From: Leucobacter massiliensis
GTDB lineage: Bacteria; Actinomycetota; Actinomycetes; Actinomycetales; Microbacteriaceae
Reading direction: 5' to 3'
Assembly: GCF_002982315.1 (NCBI RefSeq)
Contig: NZ_MWZD01000023.1
Location: 56,107 to 120,106, forward strand
Length of the DNA stretch: 64,000 nucleotides
The position numbers and the translations under genes were made by a program. Shown here in pieces: positions 19,789 through 28,281 of this stretch (position 1 is its first letter; each line of letters starts with the position of its first letter). The notes beneath the pieces are model-generated. The model saw only the letters and a program-made list of their open reading frames with translations, made no database searches and had not been told where the DNA came from.

Positions 19789-20607
19789 TTGAGTGCCCTG
19801 CGCGAGCTCCGCCTGATCCCGGTGGTCCTGCGGAAGCTCACCGTCGATCGCGTCGTGGACGTCACCCCGGGCATGAAGCGGATCACCCTGGCCGGAAGCC
19901 AGCTGGCCGCGTTCGTCTCTGAGGACGGCGCAGCGCACCCCGCCTTCGCCTCGCCCGGCTTCGACGACGACATCCGGCTGCTGTTCCCGTATCCGGGTGA
20001 GTCCGAAGCCGTGCTCCCGCTGATCGAGAACGGGCGCGTGTCCTTCGCGGCGGGCCGGCGTCCGCTCGCGCGCGCCTACTCCGTGCGTCGCTACGACCCC
20101 GAGGCCCGCGAGCTGGACATCGACTTCGTGCTGCACGGGCACGGCGTGGCGAGCGACTGGGCCAGGCGCGCCGCGCCGGGAGATCCGATGCACATCGCCG
20201 GCCCCGGCAAGACATCGAGCCGGCCTCCCGGCAAGCGCTGGCTCCTCGCCGCCGGGGACGACACCGCGATCCCGGCCATCGCCCGGCTCCTCGAGGAGCT
20301 GCCCTGGCACGCTCGCGGCCGGGTGCTCATCGCCGTCGCGCGGGACGAGCATCGCCAGGAGCTGCCGGCGCCGCCCGGAGTGCAGCTGAGCTGGCTTCCG
20401 CGCGAGCCCGAGGCGGAGCAGCCGCTCCTCGACGCCGTTCGCAGCCTGAGCTGGCCGGACGAGACACCCTTCGTCTGGCTCGCGGGGGAGCAGTCGGAGG
20501 TGCAGCGGATCCGCCGCCACCTGACAAGCGAACGCGGGGTTCCGGCGTCCGCGATCGACTTCACCGGGTACTGGAAACGGGGCTCGGAGGGGCTTTCAGG
20601 CGACTAG
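19789..20607 (+). CDS. Siderophore-interacting FAD reductase
   Basis: SIP-family flavoprotein, 272 residues, that reduces ferric-siderophore in the cytosol to release iron. RAYSVRRYD (95-103) is the FAD-binding motif. [13 protein letters not shown] (113-125) and [10 protein letters not shown] are the isoalloxazine and diphosphate contacts. The C-terminal half is the NAD(P)H/SIP domain ending GYWKRG. The start is TTG 19789 with GAGGAG (19775-19780) eight bases upstream. Directly behind the iron box, it begins a run of iron-uptake genes on the same strand. Confidence 0.92.
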   Translation: MSALRELRLIPVVLRKLTVDRVVDVTPGMKRITLAGSQLAAFVSEDGAAHPAFASPGFDDDIRLLFPYPGESEAVLPLIENGRVSFAAGRRPLARAYSVRRYDPEARELDIDFVLHGHGVASDWARRAAPGDPMHIAGPGKTSSRPPGKRWLLAAGDDTAIPAIARLLEELPWHARGRVLIAVARDEHRQELPAPPGVQLSWLPREPEAEQPLLDAVRSLSWPDETPFVWLAGEQSEVQRIRRHLTSERGVPASAIDFTGYWKRGSEGLSGD

Positions 20608-20723
20608 CCCCGGGCGCCCCGGCTCGCGCGCCCGGCCACGGGTCCTCCCGTCGCCGGGTCGCGTCCCCCTGCCCGGTTCGCATCATCACATCGACCCATC
20701 TCAGACGACAGAGAAGGACACAC

Positions 20724-21803
20724 ATGAACATCACCAGAGGCTCCCGTGCCGTCCCCGGTATCGGAGCGGTTCTCGCAGCGCTCCTGCTCCTCGCCGGGTG
20801 CTCCGGGCCGGGCGGCTCCGGCGCGGGATCCGGCGAAGGATCCGGCGATGCCGGCGCGAGCCGCCAGAGCCTGCTGCCCGCTGCCGAGGGCAAGACGCAG
20901 TACCCGCTCACGCTGGAATCCGAGTACGGCGAGACGGTGCTGGAGAAGCGACCCGAGCGCATCGCCGCCATCGTCCCGAACGGGATCGACACCGAGCTGC
21001 TCCTCTCCCTCGGCGTCACCCCTGTGCTGAGTTCGAGCATGATCGACGAGGGCGGCTACCTCGCAGCGCACGGCGCGGCCGAGCTCGACACCTACGAGTT
21101 CGTTCGCGGCGAGGACGTTCCGATGGAGGCGGTCGCCGCCGCCGATCCCGATCTCATCGTCACCGTCGGCTGGACCCCCGGTTTCGGTGAGGTGAAGGAC
21201 ATCTACGACCGGCTCGCCAGGATCGCGCCCGTGGTCACGAGCCCCGCCTCCGATCAGCGGATGATCCCGTGGCAGGACTCGATCCGCATCCTGGGCGAGA
21301 CCCTCGACCTCGGCGACGCAGCCGAAGCCGTGATCGCCGAACACGATGAACTGTTTGCCGGCATCCGATCCGAGCATCCGGAGTTCGGCGGGCAGACCGC
21401 CACCTGGGCGATCTACTACGGGCCGTCGAACGGTCTCCAGTACTTCTCGCAGCACGATTCGGCACCGGAGCTCTTCCTCTCCGACCTGGGCTTCGCCCCC
21501 AATCCGAACGCCGCCGAGTTCGCGCGCGACACCACGGTCAGCGATGAGCTCCTCTCGAAGATCGACGCCGACGTCCTGCTCCTGGGCCGGAGCGAGGCGA
21601 CGAGCGCGGAGGAGATGGAACGGCAGGTCACCGGCACCGAGCTCTTCCGGAACCTCGAAGCCGTGCGCGCGGGGAAGTACATCCAGCTCCCGCCGAAGAC
21701 GGACGACGGCGGAGACCTGCTGTGGGCGATCACGAGCGGCGGTCCCATCGGGAATGCGTGGGCGGCAGAGCGGCTCGTCCCGGTCATCGCCGAAGCGCTC
21801 TGA
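20724..21803 (+). CDS. Iron-siderophore ABC transporter binding lipoprotein
   Basis: FecB/FepB-type periplasmic-binding protein, 359 residues. The signal peptide ends in a lipobox, LLAGC with Cys26, so it is a membrane-anchored lipoprotein. A Gly/Ser-rich linker is followed by the TroA-like fold (RPERIAAIVPNGIDTELLLSLG, DLIVTVGWTP, GGPIGNAWAAERLV). AGAAGGACAC before ATG 20724 is the ribosome site. It provides the capture step for the two permeases and ATPase downstream. Confidence 0.93.
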   Translation: MNITRGSRAVPGIGAVLAALLLLAGCSGPGGSGAGSGEGSGDAGASRQSLLPAAEGKTQYPLTLESEYGETVLEKRPERIAAIVPNGIDTELLLSLGVTPVLSSSMIDEGGYLAAHGAAELDTYEFVRGEDVPMEAVAAADPDLIVTVGWTPGFGEVKDIYDRLARIAPVVTSPASDQRMIPWQDSIRILGETLDLGDAAEAVIAEHDELFAGIRSEHPEFGGQTATWAIYYGPSNGLQYFSQHDSAPELFLSDLGFAPNPNAAEFARDTTVSDELLSKIDADVLLLGRSEATSAEEMERQVTGTELFRNLEAVRAGKYIQLPPKTDDGGDLLWAITSGGPIGNAWAAERLVPVIAEAL

Positions 21804-21817
21804 CGCACACCCTCCAA

Positions 21818-21847
21818 GGGGGCGCGGCCGGCACCTGCGGCGCCCCC
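21818..21847 (+). terminator. Hairpin after the iron binding-protein gene
   Basis: An 8-bp GC stem (21818-21825 with 21840-21847) sits 15 bases after the stop and before the permease genes. It is probably a partial attenuator rather than the operon end. Confidence 0.45.
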
Positions 21848-21872
21848 TCCTCACCGCGAGATCAGGAGCGAG

Positions 21873-22925
21873 ATGGCCTCTCTCACCGCACCGCTGCAGC
21901 GCAGCGACTCCGCCGTGGCGGGGGCGCTCACAGCTCGTCGCAGACTGTTCGGGCTGCTCGTGCTCGTCTCCGCGCTCGCCGTCGTCCTCGTCCTCAGCAT
22001 CGTCTCCGGTGCGAACCCGCTGCCGCTCGGCGAGGTGTGGCGAGTGCTCGCGGCGCCCGACGGCAGCGAGGCGTCCTCCATCGTGTGGTCCCTGCGCCTG
22101 CCGCGGACCCTGGCCGGCGTCGTCTCCGGGGCCGCGTTCGGGGTGGCCGGGGCGCTCATCCAGGCGATCACCCGCAACCCGCTGGCCGATCCCGGCATCC
22201 TCGGCGTCAACGCCGGCGCGGGCTTCGCGATCACGGTGGGCGTTGCGCTCTTCGGCGTCACGGGGATCGCGGGGTACGTCTGGTTCTCGTTCACCGGGGC
22301 GGTCGCCGCTACGGTGCTCGTCTACCTCATCGGCGCCGCCGGACGAGGTGCGGTCTCTCCGGTCACGCTCGTGCTCGCTGGCATCGCGCTCGCCGCGGTG
22401 CTCACCGCGTGCTCGACGTTCCTGCAGCTCATCGACGAGGAGACCTTCCGCTCCTTCAGGAACTGGAGCCTCGGATCGCTGGCCCGGGTGTCCGTGCCTG
22501 ACACGCTGACCGTGCTGCCGCTGATCGCCGCGGGCCTCCTGCTGGCGCTGCTCAGCGCAGGCGCCCTCAACGCGGTCTCCCTGGGTGACGAGCAGGCGGC
22601 GTCGCTCGGCGCGAACGTGATCCGCACGCGGACGATCGGCTTGATCGCGGTCACGCTGCTCGCCGGAGGAGCCACCGCACTGACCGGCGGAATCGCCTTC
22701 GTCGGGCTGGCGGTGCCGCATCTGGTGCGCTGGTTCACCGGCCCCGAGCAGCGATGGATCATCGCGTGCACCGCGCTCGCATCGCCCGTGCTCGTGATCG
22801 GGGCGGACGTCCTGGGGCGGGTGATCGCGCGGCCCGGCGAGATCGAAGCCGGAGTCGTGGCCGCCGTGATCGGCGCACCCGTGCTCATCGCGCTCGTTCG
22901 GCGCAGGAAGGCGTCCGGTCTATGA
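21873..22925 (+). CDS. FecCD-family iron-siderophore permease (first)
   Basis: BtuC/FecCD-type membrane subunit, 350 residues with about nine to ten hydrophobic helices. Family signatures are RLPRTLAGVVSGAAFGVAGA, followed by TRNPLADPGILGVNAGAG, and GGIAFVGLAVPHLVRWFTG near the C-terminus (coupling helix). CAGGAGCGAG precedes ATG 21873. Its stop overlaps the next permease start by four bases. It forms a heterodimer with that permease to pass ferric-siderophore. Confidence 0.94.
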   Translation: MASLTAPLQRSDSAVAGALTARRRLFGLLVLVSALAVVLVLSIVSGANPLPLGEVWRVLAAPDGSEASSIVWSLRLPRTLAGVVSGAAFGVAGALIQAITRNPLADPGILGVNAGAGFAITVGVALFGVTGIAGYVWFSFTGAVAATVLVYLIGAAGRGAVSPVTLVLAGIALAAVLTACSTFLQLIDEETFRSFRNWSLGSLARVSVPDTLTVLPLIAAGLLLALLSAGALNAVSLGDEQAASLGANVIRTRTIGLIAVTLLAGGATALTGGIAFVGLAVPHLVRWFTGPEQRWIIACTALASPVLVIGADVLGRVIARPGEIEAGVVAAVIGAPVLIALVRRRKASGL

Positions 22926-24001
22926 ATACCCGGCTGACACAGGAAACAGGGATCGACTTCGGCTACCGCTCGCACCGGCTCCGGATCGCTGCGCTCGCGG
23001 CGCTGCGCTGGAGCGCGCGGAGCGCGACCGTCAATGCGCTGCTCGTCCTCATCGCCGTGGTCCTCGCCGTGCTCGCGCTCGGGATCGGCGACTTCCCCCT
23101 CAGCCCGGCTCAGGTGGTCGCGGCGCTGTTCGGACAGGGCGAGGAGTTCGAGCGCATGATCGTCACCGAGTGGCGGCTTCCGGTCGCCATCGCCGCGGTG
23201 ATGCTCGGGGCGCTGCTCGGCATCGGCGGCGCGATCTTCCAGTCGCTGACCCGCAACCCCATCGGATCGCCCGACGTCATCGGATTCGACGCCGGGGCCT
23301 ATACGGCCGTCGTGGTCACGGTGCTCGTCCTCGGCACGAAGCACTACTGGGGGGTCGCGACCGCCGCGCTCATCGGCGGCCTCGCCACCGCGCTTGTCGT
23401 CTATCTCCTGGCGTACCGCAGAGGGGTCCAGGGGTTCCGGCTCATCATCGTCGGCATTGCGGTCTCGGCGATGCTCGGATCCGTCAATGTGTACCTCGTC
23501 ACCCGGGCCGAGATCACCGATGCGATGAGCGTCGGCTTCTGGGCGGCCGGCTCGCTGAGCCGGGTCAGCTGGGAGGGCCTCGTGCCCGTCTCCGTCGGCG
23601 GGGCCGTCATCGTCGCCGCGGTGGTCCTGCTCGCGCCCGCCCTGCGCCAGCTGGAGCTGGGCGACGACGCGGCCCTCGCGCAGGGGGTCGGCGCGCAGCG
23701 AAGCCGCCCGCTGCTGCTCGTCGCCGGTGTCGCGGCCACCGCCCTGGTGACGGCGGCCGCGGGGCCGATCGGATTCGTGGCGCTTTCCGCCCCTCAGCTC
23801 GCGCGGCGCCTGAGCCGCGCGCCGGGTGTCTCCGTGGTCTCGGCAGCCTGCATGGGTGCGGCGCTGCTCAGCTGCGCCCACGCGCTCTCGCTGCTCATCT
23901 CCGAAGCGTTCCGCCCGGTGCCCGTCGGAGTGATCACCGTCTGCCTCGGTGGTCTCTACCTGATCTGGCTCCTCATCAGAGAAACGAGACGAAGCATATG
24001 A
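22922..24001 (+). CDS. FecCD-family iron-siderophore permease (second)
   Basis: Second membrane subunit of the importer, 359 residues. ATG 22922 overlaps the previous stop (ATGA), which fixes the start against longer frames. It carries WRLPVAIAAVMLGALLGIGGA, SLTRNPIGSPDVIGFDAGAY and GPIGFVALSAPQLARRLS, the same three FecCD landmarks as its partner. About 40 charged residues precede the first helix. Its own stop overlaps the ATPase gene ATG by three bases. Confidence 0.94.
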   Translation: MNTRLTQETGIDFGYRSHRLRIAALAALRWSARSATVNALLVLIAVVLAVLALGIGDFPLSPAQVVAALFGQGEEFERMIVTEWRLPVAIAAVMLGALLGIGGAIFQSLTRNPIGSPDVIGFDAGAYTAVVVTVLVLGTKHYWGVATAALIGGLATALVVYLLAYRRGVQGFRLIIVGIAVSAMLGSVNVYLVTRAEITDAMSVGFWAAGSLSRVSWEGLVPVSVGGAVIVAAVVLLAPALRQLELGDDAALAQGVGAQRSRPLLLVAGVAATALVTAAAGPIGFVALSAPQLARRLSRAPGVSVVSAACMGAALLSCAHALSLLISEAFRPVPVGVITVCLGGLYLIWLLIRETRRSI

Positions 24002-25320
24002 CGCTGACCGAAACGCTCTCCGCCCGGGGCAGTGGCGCCGAGGAGGGCAGGCCGCCGCGGTTCCGTGCCGAAGCGCTGAGCCTGAGCTACGACAAGCGGA
24101 CGATCGTCGGGGAGTTCTCCGCGGCGATTCCGGATGAGTCCTTCACCGCCATCATCGGCCCGAACGCCTGCGGAAAATCGACCCTGCTCCGCGGCTTGTC
24201 GCGGCTGCTGAAACCCGAGTCGGGGCGCGTCGTCCTCGACGGGCGGAGCATCCAGGAGTATCCGGTCAAGGAGCTCGCGAGGCAGCTGGGGCTGCTCCCG
24301 CAGTCGTCGATCGCCCCCGACGGCATCCGCGTCGCCGACCTCGTCGCGCGAGGCCGGTATCCCCACCAGAGCCTGATCCGGCAGTGGACGGACGCGGATG
24401 AGGTCGCCGTCGCCGAAGCCATGCGCGCGACGGGCGTGCGGGAGCTCTCCGGAAGGCTGGTCGACGAGCTCTCGGGCGGGCAGCGCCAGCGGGTGTGGGT
24501 GGCGATGGCGCTCGCGCAGCAGACCCGGATCCTGCTGCTCGACGAGCCCACCACCTTTCTCGACCTCACCCACCAGATCGAGCTGCTCGAGCTGTTCACC
24601 GATCTCCACCGCGCCGGGCGCACGCTCGTCGCGGTGCTGCACGACCTCAACCAGGCGGCGCGCTACGCGACGCACCTCATCGCGATGCGGGACGGCGTCG
24701 TCGTCGCAGCGGGACCCCCGGCGGAGATCGTGAGCGAAGGGCTGATCGAGCAGGTGTTCGACCTGCCCTGCCGCGTCGTTCCCGACCCTGTCGCCGGCAC
24801 ACCCCAGGTCGTGCCCCTCGGGCGCGCCCGCTCGGCCACCCGGAAAGGAAACCCCTCGCGAAGCTCGACCATGCAAGCTCGCGCATTCCCGCCTCGGCTT
24901 CGCCGCTCGCGGCCGCCCTCGCACCCGCCCTCCCCGCCCTCGCGGCATCGGTGTTCACCGCCGCGCTCGGCGGGCTGGCAGGGCTCGGGGCCCTGTGGGC
25001 CACCGTTCGGATCGTCGCCGGGGCGACGCCGGCGCACGCCGCCTGGGCGTGCGCCGGCTGGATCTCCGGCGCGCTGCTGCTCGCGCTCTCGTCGTGGCTC
25101 GCCCACTCCGGTGAGGCGAGGTTCTCCGCGCGACTGCGACGGGACACCGCCCGCAGGCTCGCTCGCATGCCGGTGGGAACGGTCGCCAGCTACGGCGGAG
25201 ACGCGCTGCGGCGGCTCGTGTCCGACGACATCGCCGCCCTGCACCACACCGTCGCGCATCTGCCCGCGGAGATCGCCACCCTCGTCGTCGTCCCGCTCGC
25301 CACGACGGTGCTGTTGGTGA
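23998..25320 (+). CDS. FecE-type ATPase, abnormal C-terminal run-on
   Basis: ATP-binding subunit of the siderophore importer. P-loop GPNACGKS is at 54-61, signature LSGGQRQRVWVAMALA, Walker B ILLLDEPTTFLD and the H-loop LHDLNQ. Family homology ends near residue 277 (PQVVPLG), where FecE proteins normally finish. The frame then stays open for about 160 more codons, giving an Arg/Pro/Ser-rich sequence typical of a wrong frame, lying over the next gene. No stop exists in any forward frame between about 24780 and 24950. A one-base sequence error, a true frameshift or a natural fusion would each explain this. The ATPase itself is certain; its end is not. Confidence 0.8.
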   Translation: MTLTETLSARGSGAEEGRPPRFRAEALSLSYDKRTIVGEFSAAIPDESFTAIIGPNACGKSTLLRGLSRLLKPESGRVVLDGRSIQEYPVKELARQLGLLPQSSIAPDGIRVADLVARGRYPHQSLIRQWTDADEVAVAEAMRATGVRELSGRLVDELSGGQRQRVWVAMALAQQTRILLLDEPTTFLDLTHQIELLELFTDLHRAGRTLVAVLHDLNQAARYATHLIAMRDGVVVAAGPPAEIVSEGLIEQVFDLPCRVVPDPVAGTPQVVPLGRARSATRKGNPSRSSTMQARAFPPRLRRSRPPSHPPSPPSRHRCSPPRSAGWQGSGPCGPPFGSSPGRRRRTPPGRAPAGSPARCCSRSRRGSPTPVRRGSPRDCDGTPPAGSLACRWERSPATAETRCGGSCPTTSPPCTTPSRICPRRSPPSSSSRSPRRCCW

Positions 25321-26468
25321 CGACAGCCGGACCGACCGCACTGCTCGCGCTCATTCCGGGTGCGCTCGCCGCCGCCTACTTCCTGCTCCTCGTGCCGCGG
25401 AGCACGGCGAAGCACGGCACCGAGACCGTTCGTGTCATGAGCGAGATCGCGACCGCCGTGGACGACTACGCCCACGGCATTCGGGTATGCCGCATCTTCG
25501 GCGCGGAGGCCGGGGCGGCGGCCGACTACGCTGCCGCGACCCGGCGCTTCACCGAGAACATGGTCGCCTGGGTGCGCAGGGTGGCCACTCCCGCCGCCTG
25601 CGCAACGGCGCTGCTGCAAGCGGCCGCCAGCTACGCGATCGCGTACGCCGTCGGCTACGGCCAGCGTCCCGAGGTGCTCGCCGCCATGCTGCTGTTCGGG
25701 CTCGCCGTGGTCACGCCCGCGCTGCGTCTCGGGCACGGTCTCGACTATGTCCGGGCGGGCCGTGCGGCTGCCGAGCGCCTCACGGCCGTCCTGCGCGAGC
25801 CGGTCATCGCCGATCCGGCGGGCGACGCGGACACCGCGGCGCTCGAACTCGCGAGCTTGACCATCGAGCGGGACGGCCGCCCGCTGATCCGCGACTTCTC
25901 GCACGTCTTCTCCGCGTCCTCCATCACCGCGATCACCGGTCCGAGCGGCAGCGGCAAGACGAGCCTCCTGCGCGCCATCGCCGGACTGGAGATCCCTGCA
26001 GGCGGCGTCGTCCGCTATCCGGGCGGGATGAGCGCCGGCCGCGGCCGGCCGCCGAGGCCCGTGCTGCTCGTCCCGCAGGGGGGTGATGTGCTCGCCGGCA
26101 CGGTTCGCGAGAACCTCGTCCTCTCGGCTCCGGACGCCACCGACGAGGAGCTGATCGCCGCCCTCCGGCGCGCGCAGCTCGTCCTGCCCCTCGGCACACT
26201 GGCGAGCAGGCTCTCCGGCGGAGAGCGGCAGCGTCTCGGGCTCGCGCGGGTCTTCCTCACCGACGCCCCCGTGGTGCTCCTCGACGAGCCCACCAGTGCG
26301 CTCGACCAGCAGACCGGCGCGCGGGTCTTCACGGAGCTGTGCGCGCTCGCCGCAGACCGCTCGAAGACGCTCGTGGTCGTCACCCATGACGAAGAACTCG
26401 CCGAGCGGGCGAGGACGCGGCTGGTGCTCGCCGGCGCGGCGCTGGCGGTCGCGGGGGAGGGACGATGA
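24951..26468 (+). CDS. ABC half-transporter (permease plus ATPase), start uncertain
   Basis: Half-transporter with an N-terminal six-helix exporter-type membrane domain fused to an ATPase domain, about 505 residues from the first in-frame start, GTG 24951. Homology visibly begins earlier, around 24890 (SPLAAALAPALPALAASV), where no in-frame start codon exists. An ATG at 24871 is in the frame of the upstream gene. One added base in the CCC run at 24887-24889 would join that ATG to this frame. P-loop GPSGSGKTS, signature LSGGERQRLGLARVF and Walker [13 protein letters not shown] are intact. Sitting with siderophore genes, it resembles IrtA/IrtB or YbtP/YbtQ partners that import siderophores despite an exporter fold (inference). 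Confidence 0.75.
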   Translation: MFTAALGGLAGLGALWATVRIVAGATPAHAAWACAGWISGALLLALSSWLAHSGEARFSARLRRDTARRLARMPVGTVASYGGDALRRLVSDDIAALHHTVAHLPAEIATLVVVPLATTVLLVTTAGPTALLALIPGALAAAYFLLLVPRSTAKHGTETVRVMSEIATAVDDYAHGIRVCRIFGAEAGAAADYAAATRRFTENMVAWVRRVATPAACATALLQAAASYAIAYAVGYGQRPEVLAAMLLFGLAVVTPALRLGHGLDYVRAGRAAAERLTAVLREPVIADPAGDADTAALELASLTIERDGRPLIRDFSHVFSASSITAITGPSGSGKTSLLRAIAGLEIPAGGVVRYPGGMSAGRGRPPRPVLLVPQGGDVLAGTVRENLVLSAPDATDEELIAALRRAQLVLPLGTLASRLSGGERQRLGLARVFLTDAPVVLLDEPTSALDQQTGARVFTELCALAADRSKTLVVVTHDEELAERARTRLVLAGAALAVAGEGR

Positions 26469-28066
26469 TGGCCGAGCGGACACGGACCTTCCCGACGGCG
26501 GCCCGCCGCCGACTCGTGCTCATCTCGCTGGGGTGGGCGCTCGTCGCCGTGACGGAGGCGGGCGCCTACACGGTGCTCGCGCTCGCCATCGCCGATCGCC
26601 GGCCACCCGGCGCGGTGCTGGCGAGCGCCGTCGTCGCCGTCATCGTCACCGTGCTCGTCTCGCGGAGCGGGTACCTCGCCGGAGCGCGCCTGACCGGCGA
26701 TCTCTTCCGGGGCGTCGGCGCGGCGTTCTCGCGTGCGAAGCTCGCCTGGTTCACCGAGCAGCATCGCGCACTGGTGGGAACCGTCGCAGGGAGGGCCATC
26801 CCCGCCCTGATGAGTCTTCCGGCGCACCAGTTGCAGACGTTCATCCTCTCACCGCTCCTCCCGCTGCTCCTCCTCGGCGGGGCCGGCGTCGTCGCGGGGC
26901 CGGCCGCGATGCTGCTGCTCGCCGGGCTCCTCGGAGTCGCGTTCCTCGCGCAGTTCGCCGCGCAGCGCGCCCTCCGCGCTGCGGACTCGGGGCGGGGCGC
27001 CGCCGAGCAGGACGCCGCGGAAGCCTCCCTGGAGTTCGTCGATCACCTCGAACTCCTGCGCACCGCCGCCGGCCCGGAGCGCGCCGTCGAGCGCCTCACC
27101 GCCCGGTGGGAAGCCCAGGAGGCGGCCCTCGCCCGCACCAACCGGGCCTCGGCGCTCGCCACGCTCGTCTCCGGCCTGGCCGGCGTCCTGCCACTCGCCG
27201 GCGTGCTGATCCTGATCGTGGCCACCGGCGACGGCGACCCCGCCGGGGCGCTGGCGCTCATCGTCCTCACCGTACGGGCCTCTGCGCCGCTGGACACGCT
27301 GGCGCTCGCGGGCGTCACGGTGAACGAGCTCCGCACCACGGTCGAGCGCTACCGCGCCGTCGTCACAGCCCCTACCTTGCCGGAGCCCCGGGTCTCGGCA
27401 CCGCGGAGCGGGCACCGGATCGTCGTGAGCGATGTGTCGTACGGCTCGGTGCTCGAAGGCGTCTCCGCGGAGCTCCCCGAGAACTCCACCGTTCTCGTCA
27501 CCGGACCCACGGGGAGCGGCAAGAGCACCCTGCTGTCGCTGCTCATGCGCTTCGACGACCCCGACGCCGGAGGGATCCGGATCGGCGGAGCCGGGCTCAC
27601 CGAGCTGCGCTCCGAGGATCTCGCCGCGATGATCGGCTACGTCCCCCAGGACCCCGTCGTGTTCGAGGGGACCCTTGCCGAGAACATCCGCCTCGGGAAC
27701 CCGGCCGCCACCGATGAGGAGGTGGCCGCCGCAGCGCGGGGGGCCGCCCTCGGCGCCGTCATCGACCGATCGCCGCTCGGGATCGGCCAGCCCGTCGGCC
27801 ACCGGGGGAGCACGCTCTCCGGAGGGGAGCGCCAGCGGGTCGCCATCGCCCGGGCGATCCTGAAGCGCGCGCCGATCCTGATCCTCGACGAGGCGAGCTC
27901 CGCCCTCGATGCGCGGACGGAGGAGCGGGTCGCGGCGACGATCCGCGATCTGCCGTGCACCACGATCCTCGTCACGCACCGGGACGCCGAGCGCAGCTGG
28001 CGCCCCTCGGTGCGGATCGAGCTCGGCGCCGCGCATTCCGCGCCCGCGCCCGCGGAGTTCCGCTGA
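26465..28066 (+). CDS. ABC half-transporter (permease plus ATPase), second partner
   Basis: Second half-transporter, 533 residues, with start ATG 26465 overlapping the previous stop by four bases. The membrane domain occupies roughly the first 300 residues. The ATPase domain has P-loop GPTGSGKST, Q-loop YVPQDPVVFEG, signature [15 protein letters not shown] and Walker B ILILDEASSALD. It most likely forms a heterodimer with the preceding half-transporter. The stop codon lies inside a repeat element with inverted copies (28058-28146) that may end transcription. Confidence 0.88.
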   Translation: MMAERTRTFPTAARRRLVLISLGWALVAVTEAGAYTVLALAIADRRPPGAVLASAVVAVIVTVLVSRSGYLAGARLTGDLFRGVGAAFSRAKLAWFTEQHRALVGTVAGRAIPALMSLPAHQLQTFILSPLLPLLLLGGAGVVAGPAAMLLLAGLLGVAFLAQFAAQRALRAADSGRGAAEQDAAEASLEFVDHLELLRTAAGPERAVERLTARWEAQEAALARTNRASALATLVSGLAGVLPLAGVLILIVATGDGDPAGALALIVLTVRASAPLDTLALAGVTVNELRTTVERYRAVVTAPTLPEPRVSAPRSGHRIVVSDVSYGSVLEGVSAELPENSTVLVTGPTGSGKSTLLSLLMRFDDPDAGGIRIGGAGLTELRSEDLAAMIGYVPQDPVVFEGTLAENIRLGNPAATDEEVAAAARGAALGAVIDRSPLGIGQPVGHRGSTLSGGERQRVAIARAILKRAPILILDEASSALDARTEERVAATIRDLPCTTILVTHRDAERSWRPSVRIELGAAHSAPAPAEFR

Positions 28067-28146
28067 GTCCGCGCTTCCCCGCTGAGTCCGCACGGTTCTG
28101 CGCGGCGGACATGCGCGGACTCAGCGGAAGCGTGCGGACTCGGCGG
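28058..28146. repeat. Intergenic repeat element, two direct and two inverted copies
   Basis: A 17-base segment at 28058-28074 (core CGCTGAGTCCGC) is repeated directly at about 28079-28092. It recurs as an exact inverted copy at 28113-28129 and again, with one change, at 28133-28146. The copies can form a large cruciform or stem-loop. The first copy overlaps the stop codon of the half-transporter gene. It could be a terminator or a REP-like element; a similarly built element is present at 60873-60942. Confidence 0.75.
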
Positions 28147-28194
28147 ATGCGGGCCGGGTGGGGAGGGCTGGGTCGGGCGGGGAGGTGGGGTCTA

Positions 28195-28222
28195 TTGGGC
28201 GTTTGGTTATGTTACGCATAAT
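28195..28222 (+). promoter_or_regulatory. Promoter of the monooxygenase operon
   Basis: TTGGGC (28195-28200) and CATAAT (28217-28222) are 16 bases apart in a locally AT-rich patch. A TTATG-5-CATAA inverted repeat (about 28207-28221) overlaps the -10 and may be an operator. Confidence 0.5.
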
Positions 28223-28281
28223 GTTTCGTTTTGTTTCGGGGGTGGTGGAGCGAGCCCGCGCTCTCTGCATAACCTGCTGGC

